Positions 36,750 through 46,209 of a DNA stretch of 64,000 bases are shown piece after piece. The position numbers and the translations under genes were made by a program. Under the pieces are notes generated by a model, which had not been told where the DNA came from, did no database searches, and worked only from the letters and a program-made list of their open reading frames with translations. Source of the stretch: JACRCT01 sp049841135. Its GTDB lineage: Bacteria > Myxococcota > Myxococcia > Myxococcales > UBA5297. The first letter of the stretch is position 1; the number at the start of each line of letters is the position of its first letter. The stretch lies in NCBI GenBank assembly GCA_049841135.1, contig JASGHK010000002.1:434001-498000 (forward strand), written 5' to 3'.

Positions 36750-39367
36750 ATGAACCGAGTTCGCGCGGTCGTGGGAGGGATCGCCCTCGCGGTCTGCGTC
36801 CTGGCCTATCTCCTCTGGCCGGCAACGGGCCAAGACCGCTCGATGCCCTCATCGCAATCCCTGCGGCAGACCGGGAGGACACCCGAGAGTCAGGCGGTCC
36901 CTCAGAGGAGCACTCCCGGAGAAGTCGCTTGGCTCGTCGGCGAGGTGCTCCGAGACGACAAGCCGGTTTTGGCTCATGTGAAGCTCATCGGCCCCGCCAA
37001 CGCCGAGAGTGATTCCGATGAGGCTGGTCAATTTCGCTTCGACCTTGGCCCCACCCTGAAGTGGCTCTCCGACCGGGTAGCAGATGAGAGCGTGGTCACG
37101 TGGGGCTCCAAGGACGCCACAGCTGTCACTGTCTGCGCGGCTGAAGGGGCCAACATCGCTTGCGCTTCGCCCAGAATCGCCTTGGCGGAGAAACCGCCGC
37201 TCGTGAGGCTGGAAGCTCAAGCCGGGCGGCTTCATCTCGGGGACCGTCGTGGACGAACGGGACCACCCGCGAGCCGGCGCCCGAGTGACTGTCTCTGGCA
37301 AGGGTTCCCTTGAGGCGACGTCTTCTCCCGATGGTCGCTTCGTGGTCGCGGCGCCGCTGGGCAGCTACACAGTACGAGCATCCGCACCACACACGCTGAA
37401 ATGCGACGGCGTCGCCGCGACCGTCGACGCCGCCAAGACGACTGAGGTCCAGATACGGCTTTGGTCGGCTGTATCCCTGGAGGGCGTGGTCGTAGACGGC
37501 ACTGGGGCGCCAATCCGGTGGAGTGAAATCTGGTCTCAGGCCGTCGTGGGACGTTCAGCCAAAGCTGTGCAGCCTAAAATCGGGCACTTCGAAATCGACG
37601 GTCTCCTGCCAGGGCCGCATCGGATCGCAGTCCGGGCCGACGGCTTCGCGAACCGAGAGTTCGACGTCACTGCCCCCTCGAAGGAGCTGCGATTAGTGAT
37701 GGAGCCCGGGCTGACCGTGCTCGGCATGGTCCTGGACGAGTCCGGCAACCCGCTCGCTGACGCGGAAGTCGGCCTGCTGCCCGAAGGCAAGCCGCTCGGG
37801 GCGTCGCTTGGAGGCACCGCCGACGAGGATGGCGCATTCAAGATCGATGGTGTTCAACCCGGACGCTATCTCGCTGTCGCCGCGGAAAGTCTACGCAACG
37901 AGAAGTACTCGACGACAGGCGCTTCGGTTTCCGAAAAGATCGCCGTATTCGAGACGAATACCCGGGTCACCCTTCGCTTCAAGAGCGGTGAGGTTATTCG
38001 GGGCACGGTTGTCGATTCCCACGGGCGTCCGATTGCCGGAGCCATTGTTAGCGCTCTTCCCGATGGTGTCGGCCCCGTCCAAGGGCTTGCTGCCAATCTC
38101 CAACGCTCCGAAACGTTCGCAGATGGCAAAGGCGCATTCACCCTCACGCGCTTGCACAGTGGCCGGTACCGTGTCTGGGCGGAGTACAGCGGCTACTCGA
38201 ACCGCAACGACAGCATGGCGCTCGCGACGACGGGTGACTCGAGTGTGCGTCTCGCCCTCTCGGAGGAGGGCATTATTCGCGGTCGTGTTCTGCACGCGGA
38301 CGGCAGCCCTTCACTCGAATACCGCCTCAACGACCAGACAATTCGTTCGTCCGATGGGCGGTTTGCGTATTCCGTGCACAGTGGCCCCACCGTCACGCTG
38401 TTCTTCAACGAGTCGAACTACGCCCAAGAGGTGCGGCTGGTACAAGCTGGCCGCGAAAAGGAAGTGACCCTCGAGGACGTAGTTCTGACGCCTGCACGGA
38501 GGATCGATGGCGAGGTGATCGATGCCTCGAGCGGCCAACCGGTGGTGAACGCCTCCGTCTGCCTCGCGGACAAGGACCTTCCGAGCAAGGAGCTTGGTAG
38601 CTCTCTGGGTGCCGTGTGGTCCCGCCGTTCGGTCGGACGCCAATGGTCACTTCGACTTCTCGACCGGGGGGACAGCGCCGGCTTCGGTTCTTGTTCGGCA
38701 CAAGCGCTACCTGCCGAAGGCGTTCGCGATCAGCCCTCAGGTCGACCACTATCGACTTTCGCTGGAGGGCGGGGTTTCGGTCGCGGGCCGAGTGGTCGTG
38801 AACGAAGGCCGCATCTACCCCACAGAGGCGCGGGTCACGCTCAACAGAGAACGGCAATGGCTGAACTCGCCACTCGCCCCTGATGGTTCTTTCGAAGTGA
38901 CCGGCGTTCGACCGGGCACTTGGAGGATCTCGGTCAGCGCGAATTCCTTCGGCGCATACATCGACCTCCTCCCTTCCACAGTCGAAGTCCCTGCCGAGGG
39001 AGTCACAGGGCTTGTTCTAACCGAACGAGTGGGCGGCACCGAGCTTGCCGTTGGTGGTATCGGCAACGGGGTGGGCGACATGACGCACGTTCTTCTTATG
39101 GCTGGAAGCGTCTCCGTGCCCCGCGATTACCAGTCCCTTCAAGACCTTTGGAAGGTCGCTCGCGAAGGTGAACGATCGCTTGATGGAGTTATTTTTCGGG
39201 CGGTTCCGACTGGGGCTTACACGCTGATCGTTGCGCGGGAGGACGGTCATAGTATCGAAGCGGCCCTTTACTCTGTCTCGATCGAAGTGCGTGGACTACC
39301 AAAGCAGACAGTTGATGCGTCGCCACCACCGACCGTCAGCGTCCTGAGAATTCCGCCTGAGCCCTAG
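36750..39367 (+). CDS. CarboxypepD_reg-repeat protein, two apparent frameshifts
   Basis: Three frames join into one protein of about 870 aa: 36750 to about 37215, about 37215 to about 38620, and about 38620 to 39367. The N-terminus has a signal anchor ('GGIALAVCVLAYLLWP'). The body has repeated units such as 'GTVVDERDHPRAGARVTVSG', 'GMVLDESGNPLADAEVGLLP' and 'GTVVDSHGRPIAGAIVSALP'. It is a shorter paralogue of the divergent 1074-aa protein. Both junctions fall within recognisable repeats, so each needs only a 1-nt correction. If the shifts are real the gene is dead. Confidence 0.65.
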
Positions 39368-39544
39368 GATCTCGTCGTGGAGGCGGCCAGTGCATCTGCC
39401 AACGAGCTGTCGTGCCGCTCGCTCGCAGTGCTGATGGCAAGCGGGTCGGAGGGACACGGGCACCCCATCGGGGACATGCATCGACGTTCCCGACACAGTG
39501 GCTCCTGCGGAATCGATCAACTCAGAGCTTGGCCCATACACAGA

Positions 39545-39558
39545 ACCGTGTACACGGT
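39545..39558. promoter_or_regulatory. Palindromic operator-like site of the XRE gene
   Basis: ACCGTGTACACGGT is a perfect 14-bp palindrome ending 21 nt before the XRE start codon. XRE/Cro-type repressors commonly bind such dyads over their own promoter, so autoregulation is likely. Confidence 0.55.
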
Positions 39559-39579
39559 ATTGAGTAGAGAGGTGCTTGC

Positions 39580-40122
39580 ATGAATCGCCTCAAGGACCTG
39601 CGCAAGAAGGCTGGACTCACCCAGGCTCAACTCGCGAAGAAGGCGCAAACGAGCCAGCAACAGATCCAGAGGCTGGAGTCAGGGCAAGCGGCACGCCTAG
39701 AACTTGCCTTGCGAGTCGCCAAAGCGCTCGACGCGCCGCTGGAAAAGGCATTTCCTGATGCGAAGGCTGGGGCAAAGCGACTGCGGGCGGCGCGAACAGT
39801 CCAAGAATTTTGGAAAGCAGCGGACGACGCCTCCGAGGAGTTAGCGAAAGGGGGTCTGGATGCTGACCCGAGACAGTGGCACCTCGTGCTGACCCTGGGG
39901 TCGGGTGCCAAACGTTCATATCCCATCACTACCGTCGAGCTTGATAGGGTTTGGGCCGGGCTCCAAAGCGAAGCGAAGGCGGACGCCGATCGCGTGCCGT
40001 TCATAGTCTTCGACTCAGAAGACTGTCGCGTGGCCGTTGACCCGTCGTGCGTGGTCCACGCCCTCGCCTGCTGGGACGCACCGGAGCCCATCGTCCACTT
40101 CGAACATGCCGAGCTTCTCTGA
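39580..40122 (+). CDS. XRE-family HTH regulator with C-terminal domain
   Basis: A 180-aa protein. Residues 1-60 are a classic Cro/CI helix-turn-helix: 'LKDLRKKAGLTQAQLAKKAQ' then 'TSQQQIQRLESGQAARLELA'. The C-terminal about 110 residues form an unassigned alpha-beta domain ending 'VVHALACWDAPEPIVHFEHA'. ATG 39580 follows GAGAGG. It overlaps the next gene by 17 nt, so the two are co-translated. The arrangement resembles regulator-plus-partner modules (including toxin-antitoxin-like ones), but no toxin fold is recognised. Confidence 0.82.
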   Translation: MNRLKDLRKKAGLTQAQLAKKAQTSQQQIQRLESGQAARLELALRVAKALDAPLEKAFPDAKAGAKRLRAARTVQEFWKAADDASEELAKGGLDADPRQWHLVLTLGSGAKRSYPITTVELDRVWAGLQSEAKADADRVPFIVFDSEDCRVAVDPSCVVHALACWDAPEPIVHFEHAELL

Positions 40123-40471
40123 AAGCACTGCCCTGTTCTTTTTGAAGAACGCTGTGTCACCAATTCAGATCGACTGCGAACCCGATCCTGAACTTCCAGA
40201 AGACCTCGACGAAGGTTCCGATGAGTGGGTTGAGGCCGTCGACGAGGGACAATTCAGAAGCTTCTTCTTCACACTCGATACATGGGCGGAACGCGGTGCT
40301 TTCGAGCAAATCTTGGACGTCGATGGCGAGGCGAATCTGGTTAAGGTCGACGCGATCGCGGTCGTCGAGGTGCCGCACTGGCTGCTCGGGTACGAGATGG
40401 AGGGCCCACTGGACGAACCAGAGCCCGGAGAAGGACAGCAAGGAAGACGCCATCCCTCAGGACGACCCTGA
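40106..40471 (+). CDS. Acidic partner protein of the XRE regulator
   Basis: A 121-aa, strongly acidic protein (pI evidently low: 'EPDPELPEDLDEGSDEWVEA') starting inside the 3' end of the XRE gene. The middle ('QFRSFFFTLDTWAERGAFEQ' then 'VKVDAIAVVEVPHWLLGYEM') looks like a small alpha-beta fold. No family is recognised. Tight overlap with the regulator implies a joint function. Confidence 0.65.
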   Translation: MPSFSESTALFFLKNAVSPIQIDCEPDPELPEDLDEGSDEWVEAVDEGQFRSFFFTLDTWAERGAFEQILDVDGEANLVKVDAIAVVEVPHWLLGYEMEGPLDEPEPGEGQQGRRHPSGRP

Positions 40472-40834
40472 AGACTAACTGCCGCCCGTGAGGATACAGG
40501 TGCTGTCAAGCCTGGAGGTGCTCAAGCCCGCGCCGGTCCTCAGCTCCTCCATCGGCACCAGGTCCGAAAGGCAGCGCGCGGATAGGCTGCCGCCAACCAC
40601 ACGAGGAGCAATGGGCTGCACGAGCACATCAGGGCACACCCGGCTTTTTCGACCCCACGAGCCTCGGGCAGGTTGGCAGATCCCAGCCTTCGCGCGGAAC
40701 TCGTCGAACGCCGCGTCGAAGCGTTCCCTCACGGTGCCATGCGCGAGAATGACCCCATCGGCGCCGATGGAAAAGCCGAGCCAGTTTAGAGTGACTAGCA
40801 GGGAAGAGAGATTTCGATCCGGACGAGGAACACG
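40472..40834. other. Intergenic region, possible short reverse ORF
   Basis: About 360 nt between the XRE pair and the TPR gene. A reverse frame at 40475-40732 (85 aa, 'MRERFDAAFDEFRAKAGICQ', one internal 'RCLSDLVPMEEL') could be a small or truncated gene but has no recognised domain or strong start signal. Nothing else is seen. Confidence 0.3.
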
Positions 40835-41479
40835 ATGACTCCCACTGAAAGGGTAAGACGCCTGCTCGAAGAAGAGCGCGCCTTAACTTCGCAAGAGCGT
40901 TGGGATGCGGCTGCCGCCCTCTTTCGAGACAATGCCGAGTTAGTCACATCCAATTACGAACTTCTCTGGGACGCAGGCTGGACCGAATACAAGCTGGGCC
41001 GGCTATCTACTGCCGAGACCTACCTCAAGAAGGCCATCGATGCGAAGCCGACATGCCATATCGGCTATTGGGCACTGGGAACAGTGCTGAGCGAGACGGA
41101 CCGATTCGAGGATTCGGAACACAATTTGATAAAAGCACTGGTTCTGCGGGACGGATTGGTTGGACGGCTCTCGCTCGCGCTCTTGTACATGAGGAAGAAC
41201 ATGCTTGCGCTAGCTGAGGCGGTTCACAAAGAAGGATTACGGCTGAGGCCGAACGACCGCGCGAGAATTGAGGGCTTTGCGGACTTTCTGTCGGACTTGG
41301 GACGAGACGAGGAGGCGGGGAAGCTTTATGAATCAGCAAAGAGGCTTCCCACTCGTGAAGAAAGGAATACGACAAGGAGGGCTGTGAAGGAGCCGGCGCC
41401 CACTGACCTTGGACCTGCCAATGGCGCTCATTCCCAACTGAGTCGCCGTCCACGCGGGCGCAAGCCTTCGGCAACCTGA
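40835..41479 (+). CDS. TPR-repeat protein
   Basis: A 214-aa protein with three to four tetratricopeptide repeats: 'ELLWDAGWTEYKLGRLSTAE', 'HIGYWALGTVLSETDRFEDS' and 'FADFLSDLGRDEEAGKLYES'. The ATG at 40835 follows GAGGAA. The C-terminus is a basic disordered tail. Base composition is lower in GC than the backbone genes. It is the last gene before the right att site of element 1; the partner is unknown. Confidence 0.8.
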   Translation: MTPTERVRRLLEEERALTSQERWDAAAALFRDNAELVTSNYELLWDAGWTEYKLGRLSTAETYLKKAIDAKPTCHIGYWALGTVLSETDRFEDSEHNLIKALVLRDGLVGRLSLALLYMRKNMLALAEAVHKEGLRLRPNDRARIEGFADFLSDLGRDEEAGKLYESAKRLPTREERNTTRRAVKEPAPTDLGPANGAHSQLSRRPRGRKPSAT

Positions 41480-41511
41480 CCCCGTACGCGGCGATGCCCG
41501 CGCCGCCCGCG

Positions 41512-41550
41512 GTGCATCACCCTCCCCGAGCCGATGCGCCGCTGATGCAC
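41512..41550. promoter_or_regulatory. GTGCATCA/TGATGCAC pair inside the right end of element 1
   Basis: GTGCATCA at 41512-41519 and TGATGCAC at 41543-41550 form an inverted pair about 100 nt inside the right att site. They mirror the pair just inside the left att (4419-4451). This supports these octamers as binding sites for integrase or excisionase and the two ends as belonging to one element. Confidence 0.5.
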
Positions 41551-41645
41551 CAAACCGCGCCAAACCCCGCAACACGCCGCAAAGTGGCGCAACATAGAAC
41601 CCCGTTAAATCGCCCAACTACGCGATTTCCGGTCATTTCCAGCGC

Positions 41646-41689
<44 letters not shown>

Positions 41690-41699
41690 GAAAACCGTT

Positions 41700-41739
41700 G
41701 GCCCCATCGGCACTTAGCCGGTGGGGCCTTCGGCGTTTT
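41700..41739 (+). terminator. Terminator hairpin, second copy
   Basis: Identical to the hairpin after the tRNA: stem 41700-41711 with 41717-41728, followed by TTTT. Here there is no upstream tRNA promoter, so it could insulate element 2 from transcripts leaving element 1. Confidence 0.65.
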
Positions 41740-42001
41740 GGGGGGAGCGCGGTGCATCAGCGCCTTGATGCGGGGTTGATGCATTTGCCAGGGGTCTTCG
41801 GGTTCCTGCCTTCCAGCGCCGGTCCCTGGCGGGTGGACGAGCTGACCCGTCGGGGCCCGCGTGAGGGCCCACGTGGGCGTCAGGGGCGCACGGCAAGAGC
41901 GCCGCGTGCGTGGGCGCCACCCTGGGAACGGGGCGCGTGTGGCGGGCAGCAGGGCCTGACGCGCGGTCGCCCGATCGCCGTGCTCTTGGGTGGAGGCCTC
42001 G

Positions 42002-42541
42002 ATGCCAAGCCCTCGCTCCGCCGACGAAGCCCTCGCTCTTCTTCGTGCCCTCGGTGCCCCGCCACGACTCATCCGCCACCACGAGCTCGTTGTGGAGGCT
42101 GCCAGCGCCCTCCTCGCCGGGCTGCGAAAGGCGTTCGCCCTCAATGTCGACGACGGGCTGGTCCTGGTCGGCGCCGGCCTGCATGACGCGGGGAAGATCG
42201 AGCACCCCGCCGAGCTGGACGAGCCGGGCTCGGAGCACGCCGACAGCGGCGTCGCTCTGCTGATGCGAGCGGGCGTCGAGCCCGCTGTCGCTCGCTTCTG
42301 CCGCACGCACGCGACATGGCCCGACGAAGAGGTGGTGCTCGAGGACCTCTTGGTAGCCCTCGCGGACAAGCTCTGGAAGGGCAAGCGAGACGACGAGCTG
42401 GAGAAGCGCGTCTGCCACGCCATCGAGGTCTCGACCGGCCGCGCCTCGTGGGACGTCTTCGAGCACACCGATGACGTCTTCACCGCGATCGCCGCGGACG
42501 GCGATCTCCGCCTGGTGCGCTCCCGCGAACGAGCCTCGTGA
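42002..42541 (+). CDS. HD-domain phosphohydrolase (right copy)
   Basis: A 179-aa homologue of the 4669-5208 product with the same start context. Substitutions relative to the left copy are T3S, A31V, E40G, T46A, D48N, F49V, M53L, A59G, E81D, E90A and M112V. H26/H27, H61-D62, H68, H79 and D122 are retained, so activity is probably preserved. Again a 38-aa ORF overlaps its stop codon. Confidence 0.85.
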   Translation: MPSPRSADEALALLRALGAPPRLIRHHELVVEAASALLAGLRKAFALNVDDGLVLVGAGLHDAGKIEHPAELDEPGSEHADSGVALLMRAGVEPAVARFCRTHATWPDEEVVLEDLLVALADKLWKGKRDDELEKRVCHAIEVSTGRASWDVFEHTDDVFTAIAADGDLRLVRSRERAS

Positions 42542-42654
42542 GCGTGACCGTGGCCGTCACCGACGCGCTAGCGGCGGCCGAGGTGCGGGCCGCAGCAGCT
42601 GCGGGACGCACGCCCGGCGAGCGGCATGGCCTGCGCGCGGTGCCGACCCCATAG
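42538..42654 (+). CDS. 38-aa coupled peptide (right copy)
   Basis: GTGA overlap with the HD stop, same length and same TAG end as the left copy. One amino-acid change (Thr to Ala at position 6) and two silent changes. Conservation of frame in a region where neighbouring non-coding DNA carries indels supports translation. Confidence 0.45.
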   Translation: MSVTVAVTDALAAAEVRAAAAAGRTPGERHGLRAVPTP

Positions 42655-42755
42655 GCTGACCCGCTACAGGCTGAGCCAGCCAACCTTCGCAGTGCCAGAA
42701 ACGTGGCCTATGCTGGCTCAGCGCTCAACGACTCGCTGTCTTGCGGACGGGCACT

Positions 42756-43196
42756 GTGAGGGTTCTCTTCTACTTGCTCGCACTCGTGTGCGGAGTCCTC
42801 GGAACCCTCGGGGTGCTCCGGTCGCTCGAGCGGCTCCTCACGGGCCAGGGGGTGATGCTCGTCCAGATCGCCTTCGGCCTCGGGTTCCTCTTCCTTGCGT
42901 GGAAGGCCGTCAGGAAAGCTCGCGGCACGTCCGAGGCCGCCACGCCTTCGACGGCCGCCGGAGGCGGAGGAGAATCGGCCACAATCCAAGTAGAGCCAGC
43001 GCCCACTGCTTCATCCGGGGATTGCGGGCCCAGGTCGGGACATCAGCCACATGAGCAAGACCTCCACCGAAGAGTTCCAGCGCCGGGCGGGACAACTGAT
43101 CGCCTCTGCGGCTTGGCCCGACCATCGCCGAATCTACGAGCGCGACCTTCGGTCGTTGGCCAAGCGCGAGATCAACACCTTCGACGCGCTGGCTAG
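42756..43196 (+). pseudogene. Two-TM protein (right copy), C-terminus frameshifted
   Basis: The first 67 residues match the left copy, including both membrane segments. A 7-nt insertion near 42965 then shifts the frame. The stop used in the left copy is lost, and translation would run 146 nt into the HEAT gene out of phase, giving a 146-aa product with an unrelated tail. It is either decaying or the tail is tolerated. Confidence 0.6.
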
Positions 43197-44271
43197 AGCG
43201 CTGCCCCGATTGAAAGGCAGCGTGGCAACGACCGCGGTGCAGTTGGCCAAAGAGTTCGGGCGGGCGAAGGCGGTGCCGGTCCTGCTCCCGCTTTTGGAGT
43301 GGGGATCTGCCTCAGTGCTCGCTGAGCTCGGAGGCGCGAGGGCCTGTACCGGCTGCATCGCGGTGCTCAACGGCGAAGGGCCGCTGCAGGCGCGTGTCGC
43401 GGCAGCCTACGCACTCACCTTCATGCACGACGACCGCGCAGCCTCCGCTCTCCTACACTGCGTGAGCGATCAGGCCGACGACCCCGGTGTACGCGGGCAG
43501 GCGGCCGAGGGTCTCGCCGAACTCTTTGAGTTCCACAAGCGGCACCCGCTCTACCGCAAGGCGGCGAGGACTGCGCTCAAGGGGCTTGCCAATCCCTCCC
43601 CGGTCGTCCGCTTCTGGTGCGCGCTCGCACTCGGCAAGATGCGCCACCGACCGGCGCTGCCGGTCCTGCGGCGGGTCGCCAAAAGTGACCGGGCGGTGTG
43701 CCCGGGTTTGTGGCGCGTCTGCGACGAGGCGAGCGACGCTATCGCTTGGATCGAGGGGAGGCAGGCCCCGGATCGCACGCCGGACAAGGACGACGTCGAG
43801 GTCCGACGTCACTTCCAGATTGTTGAGGAGCCACGGGGGCGGAGCTACCGCGAACTGCTTGAAAAGACCCGATGCCTCTACACCTCGTTCGGCTTGGTCG
43901 AGCACCGGAACATGCCGCTCTCGGCGGAGGGCCGCGCCGTGCTCAAGCGGCTGGACCCATTCCTCATCTCGGAAGACCCGGCCAAGAAGTGGCCTGGCAC
44001 TGAGACGTACATGCCGACGGCGACGGTGCGACGCTACCTGCTATCGCCCGACTCCGAAGCCGTCCTCATGGAGAGCGCATGTGGCCTCTTCGACTGGAGG
44101 CAGCCTGATTTGCCGGAGGATCTGCACTTGCTCCGACCAGACGGCTCCGTCCTGCTTGCCTCGGTGGCTCACGAGCGCGAAGCCTTCATCGAGGCTACCG
44201 ACGGCGACGCGAAGTACCTCGGCAAGGCGGTGCAGCTCGCGAAGAAACGCCAGGGCGGACGTCACCTGTAG
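43051..44271 (+). CDS. HEAT-repeat protein (right copy)
   Basis: A 406-aa intact homologue of the 5696-6916 product differing at nine residues (for example M to L in 'CPGMW/CPGLW' and R to C in 'ESARG/ESACG'). All repeats are in frame. About half of the nucleotide differences are silent. Retention of the open frame while the downstream zinc-finger gene decays suggests the HEAT protein is kept or the decay is recent. Confidence 0.83.
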   Translation: MSKTSTEEFQRRAGQLIASAAWPDHRRIYERDLRSLAKREINTFDALARALPRLKGSVATTAVQLAKEFGRAKAVPVLLPLLEWGSASVLAELGGARACTGCIAVLNGEGPLQARVAAAYALTFMHDDRAASALLHCVSDQADDPGVRGQAAEGLAELFEFHKRHPLYRKAARTALKGLANPSPVVRFWCALALGKMRHRPALPVLRRVAKSDRAVCPGLWRVCDEASDAIAWIEGRQAPDRTPDKDDVEVRRHFQIVEEPRGRSYRELLEKTRCLYTSFGLVEHRNMPLSAEGRAVLKRLDPFLISEDPAKKWPGTETYMPTATVRRYLLSPDSEAVLMESACGLFDWRQPDLPEDLHLLRPDGSVLLASVAHEREAFIEATDGDAKYLGKAVQLAKKRQGGRHL

Positions 44272-44279
44272 GTCACCGC

Positions 44280-44566
44280 ATGAGCGATACCAGCCACCAC
44301 CACGAACTACGGTTCCCGCTCTGCTGCGCGTTCTGCGGCAGGACGCAGTGGGCTGTGCCCAAGCTCGTCGCAGGCCCGGGCGTCCACATCGGCTCTTACT
44401 GCGTGGCCACAGTCGAGGAGAAGATCGCTGGGCGGGCGGTCAGTCCGGTCGTGCCGCTTCTGCGGCAAGGATGGCGCCTTGGTTGCCGGAATGCTGGTCG
44501 GTCCGGGCGCCTTCGGCTCCGTGTCCATCTGCAATGAGTGCGTCGCCATCGCGCGAGGGGCGCTGG
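44280..44566 (+). pseudogene. Truncated four-zinc-finger gene (right copy)
   Basis: It starts like the left copy (MSDTSHHHELRFPLCCAFCG) but the second knuckle of finger 1 has changed from 'HICSDC' to 'HIGSYC', losing a zinc ligand. Small deletions near 44433 then shift the frame, so the formal frame ends at 44537. Nucleotide similarity to the left gene continues to 44566, within the region that encodes the end of finger 2, then breaks off. Confidence 0.8.
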
Positions 44567-44617
44567 GCGGGTGGTACACTCTGACGCCGGCCGGGACCAC
44601 ACCGAGGGGAATGTGAC

Positions 44618-44893
44618 ATGAGGCAGGCGACCTTCTCGTACCTGATGGCTGCACTCCTTTGCGCTGCGACGCTCGGCGGCTGCGGCGCACGCGTGAGGAA
44701 CGGCCCTTGCGAGGTCGACGCGGACTGCGTGCTCATCAACGAGCACTGCGACTGCAGATGCGTCGGCGCTGTCTCAGGCGAGAAGGCGCCGACCTGTGAT
44801 TTCTTCGATAGCCCGTGCACGACGGTGCATGCACTTTGCCTTGGACACAAGGCCGTATGCCTGAACGGGACCTGCTCTGCGGTCCCGGAGTAG
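44618..44893 (+). CDS. Small Cys-rich lipoprotein
   Basis: A 91-aa protein with a lipoprotein signal ('LLCAATLGGC', Cys at 27) and eight or more Cys in the mature part ('CEVDADCVLINEHCDCRCVG', 'CLNGTCSAVPE'), the pattern of myxobacterial Cys-rich surface proteins. ATG 44618 follows GAGGGGA. It follows directly on the truncated cassette. Function unknown. Confidence 0.7.
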   Translation: MRQATFSYLMAALLCAATLGGCGARVRNGPCEVDADCVLINEHCDCRCVGAVSGEKAPTCDFFDSPCTTVHALCLGHKAVCLNGTCSAVPE

Positions 44894-44996
44894 TCGGTCG
44901 CAAGCTGGTCGGACGCAGGCTGTCCGCGCCGGCCACGCCGCGCTGGCTCTGCTGCCGGCCCCAAGGCGCGGAAACAGCAAACGGAGGTGGCACGAG

Positions 44997-45239
44997 ATGC
45001 GAGGCATTCTGACGGCAGCAAGAAGCTTGCTCCTCGTTGGCGTGCTCGGCGGGTGTGGCGAGAGCGTCTGCGTGCGGGCATGCGAGGGCCTTCGCGAAGA
45101 CCTAAAGAAAGACTTCGGCGCCCAAGTCGAATGCTCGGACCCGAAGTGGCAGAACGCTGACACCTGCGCGAAATGCAAGCAGCTCTTCGAGAGGGAAGTC
45201 GGCTTCTACCCGTCGAAGCGTGTTCCCGAATGCGGCTGA
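44997..45239 (+). CDS. Small lipoprotein
   Basis: An 80-aa protein with signal and lipobox ('LLLVGVLGGC') and a Cys-rich mature region ('CVRACEGLREDLKKDFGAQV', 'TCAKCKQLF'). A good GGAGGTGG site precedes ATG 44997. Same orientation as the preceding lipoprotein, 103 nt apart. Function unknown. Confidence 0.7.
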   Translation: MRGILTAARSLLLVGVLGGCGESVCVRACEGLREDLKKDFGAQVECSDPKWQNADTCAKCKQLFEREVGFYPSKRVPECG

Positions 45240-45276
45240 GGCGACGGAGCAGTCTGTTCGGCGGGGCGCTCGCCTC

Positions 45277-45522
45277 TTACGCCACATCCAGCACCTTCAC
45301 CGCCTCCCACTTCACCTTCGCGTCCGACGAGAACCGCCCGTATCTCTTCACGGTGAGGTTGATGTCCGAGTGCCCGACCAACTCGGAGACCACCGTGATG
45401 GACACGCAGCGGGTGAGGAGCCGCACCGCCGAAGAGGTGCAGCAGGCAGTGGAAGGTCACCCTGCGATGACGGCATCCGCGAAGTAGCCCTTCCCCTCGA
45501 CGCCTTCTGTCCGGTCCTATGC
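45277..45522 (-). pseudogene. Tyrosine integrase remnant A (C-terminus)
   Basis: The reverse strand matches the last about 80 residues of the element 1 integrase, including 'VVSELVGHSDINLTVKRYGR' with the catalytic Tyr, and ends in 'KVLDVA' and a stop at 45277-45279. Several small deletions break the frame around the HxxRH box. No N-terminal part is present. Confidence 0.75.
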
Positions 45523-45529
45523 GCAGCCA

Positions 45530-45796
45530 CTACAGCAGCCGCGAAGCCACCTCGACGCACGCCCAAGCCAGAAGAATTATTGCTGGAAACGAAATCACCA
45601 AGATACGTACGTACCGCTTCCCTTCTCGGGTGCGGACTCGATGCCATGTGTTGGACAGCCAATAGAACAGCCAATCCCCGCCCTCGTCGGTAGCTCGCTC
45701 CTTGGCTCCCTTAAGTGAACAGTACGTACCGAGGACAAGCCAAGCCAAGACCGCCGCGACCCCTATCGTCCACTTTGCTGTTTCAATTGCAGTCAT
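45530..45796 (-). CDS. Small two-TM membrane protein
   Basis: An 88-aa frame starting at ATG 45796 with two hydrophobic segments ('IGVAAVLAWLVLGTYC' and 'ILVISFPAIILLAWACV') flanking a charged loop. Base composition is lower in GC than the surroundings, which suggests a recent arrival. It lies between the two integrase remnants. No family is recognised. Confidence 0.5.
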   Translation of the reverse strand: MTAIETAKWTIGVAAVLAWLVLGTYCSLKGAKERATDEGGDWLFYWLSNTWHRVRTREGKRYVRILVISFPAIILLAWACVEVASRLL

Positions 45797-45915
45797 TCCC
45801 ACTATTCGCCCTAGTGAGCGATAGCAGCCTGCATTATTACCGCCTGCGCTCACCTGCGGCATCTTACTCGATCAAGGGGGGTTATGGATTCCACAAGCAA
45901 GCGCACCAACCGTGC

Positions 45916-46209
45916 TTACGCCACATCCAGCACCTTCACCGCCTCCCACTTCACCTTCGCGTCCGACGAGAACCGCCCGAACCGCTTCACCGTGAGATTG
46001 ATGTCCGAGTGCCCGAGCAGCTCGGAGACCACCGTGATCGGCACGCCACGAGTGAGCAGCCGGACTGCGAAGAGGTGCCGCAGGCCGTGGAAGGTCACCT
46101 TGCCCCTGAGCCCGGCCGCCTCCACGGCGTCCGCGAAGTAGCCCTTGCCCTTGACGCCCTCGGTCCGGTCCATGCGCTCGTAGGGCGCCCGGCCCCTTTT
46201 CGGGAACAC
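45916..46209 (-). pseudogene. Tyrosine integrase remnant B, catalytic Tyr replaced by Phe
   Basis: An open frame of 97 residues aligns with the C-terminus of the intact integrase from 'GGAPYERMDRTEG' to 'VKVLDVA'. The HxxRH box ('FHGLRH') and 'LLGHSD' are intact, but the nucleophile is Phe ('TVKRFGRF' instead of 'TVKRYGRF'). The rest of the gene is missing; unrelated sequence begins at about 46213. It cannot catalyse strand exchange. Confidence 0.8.
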
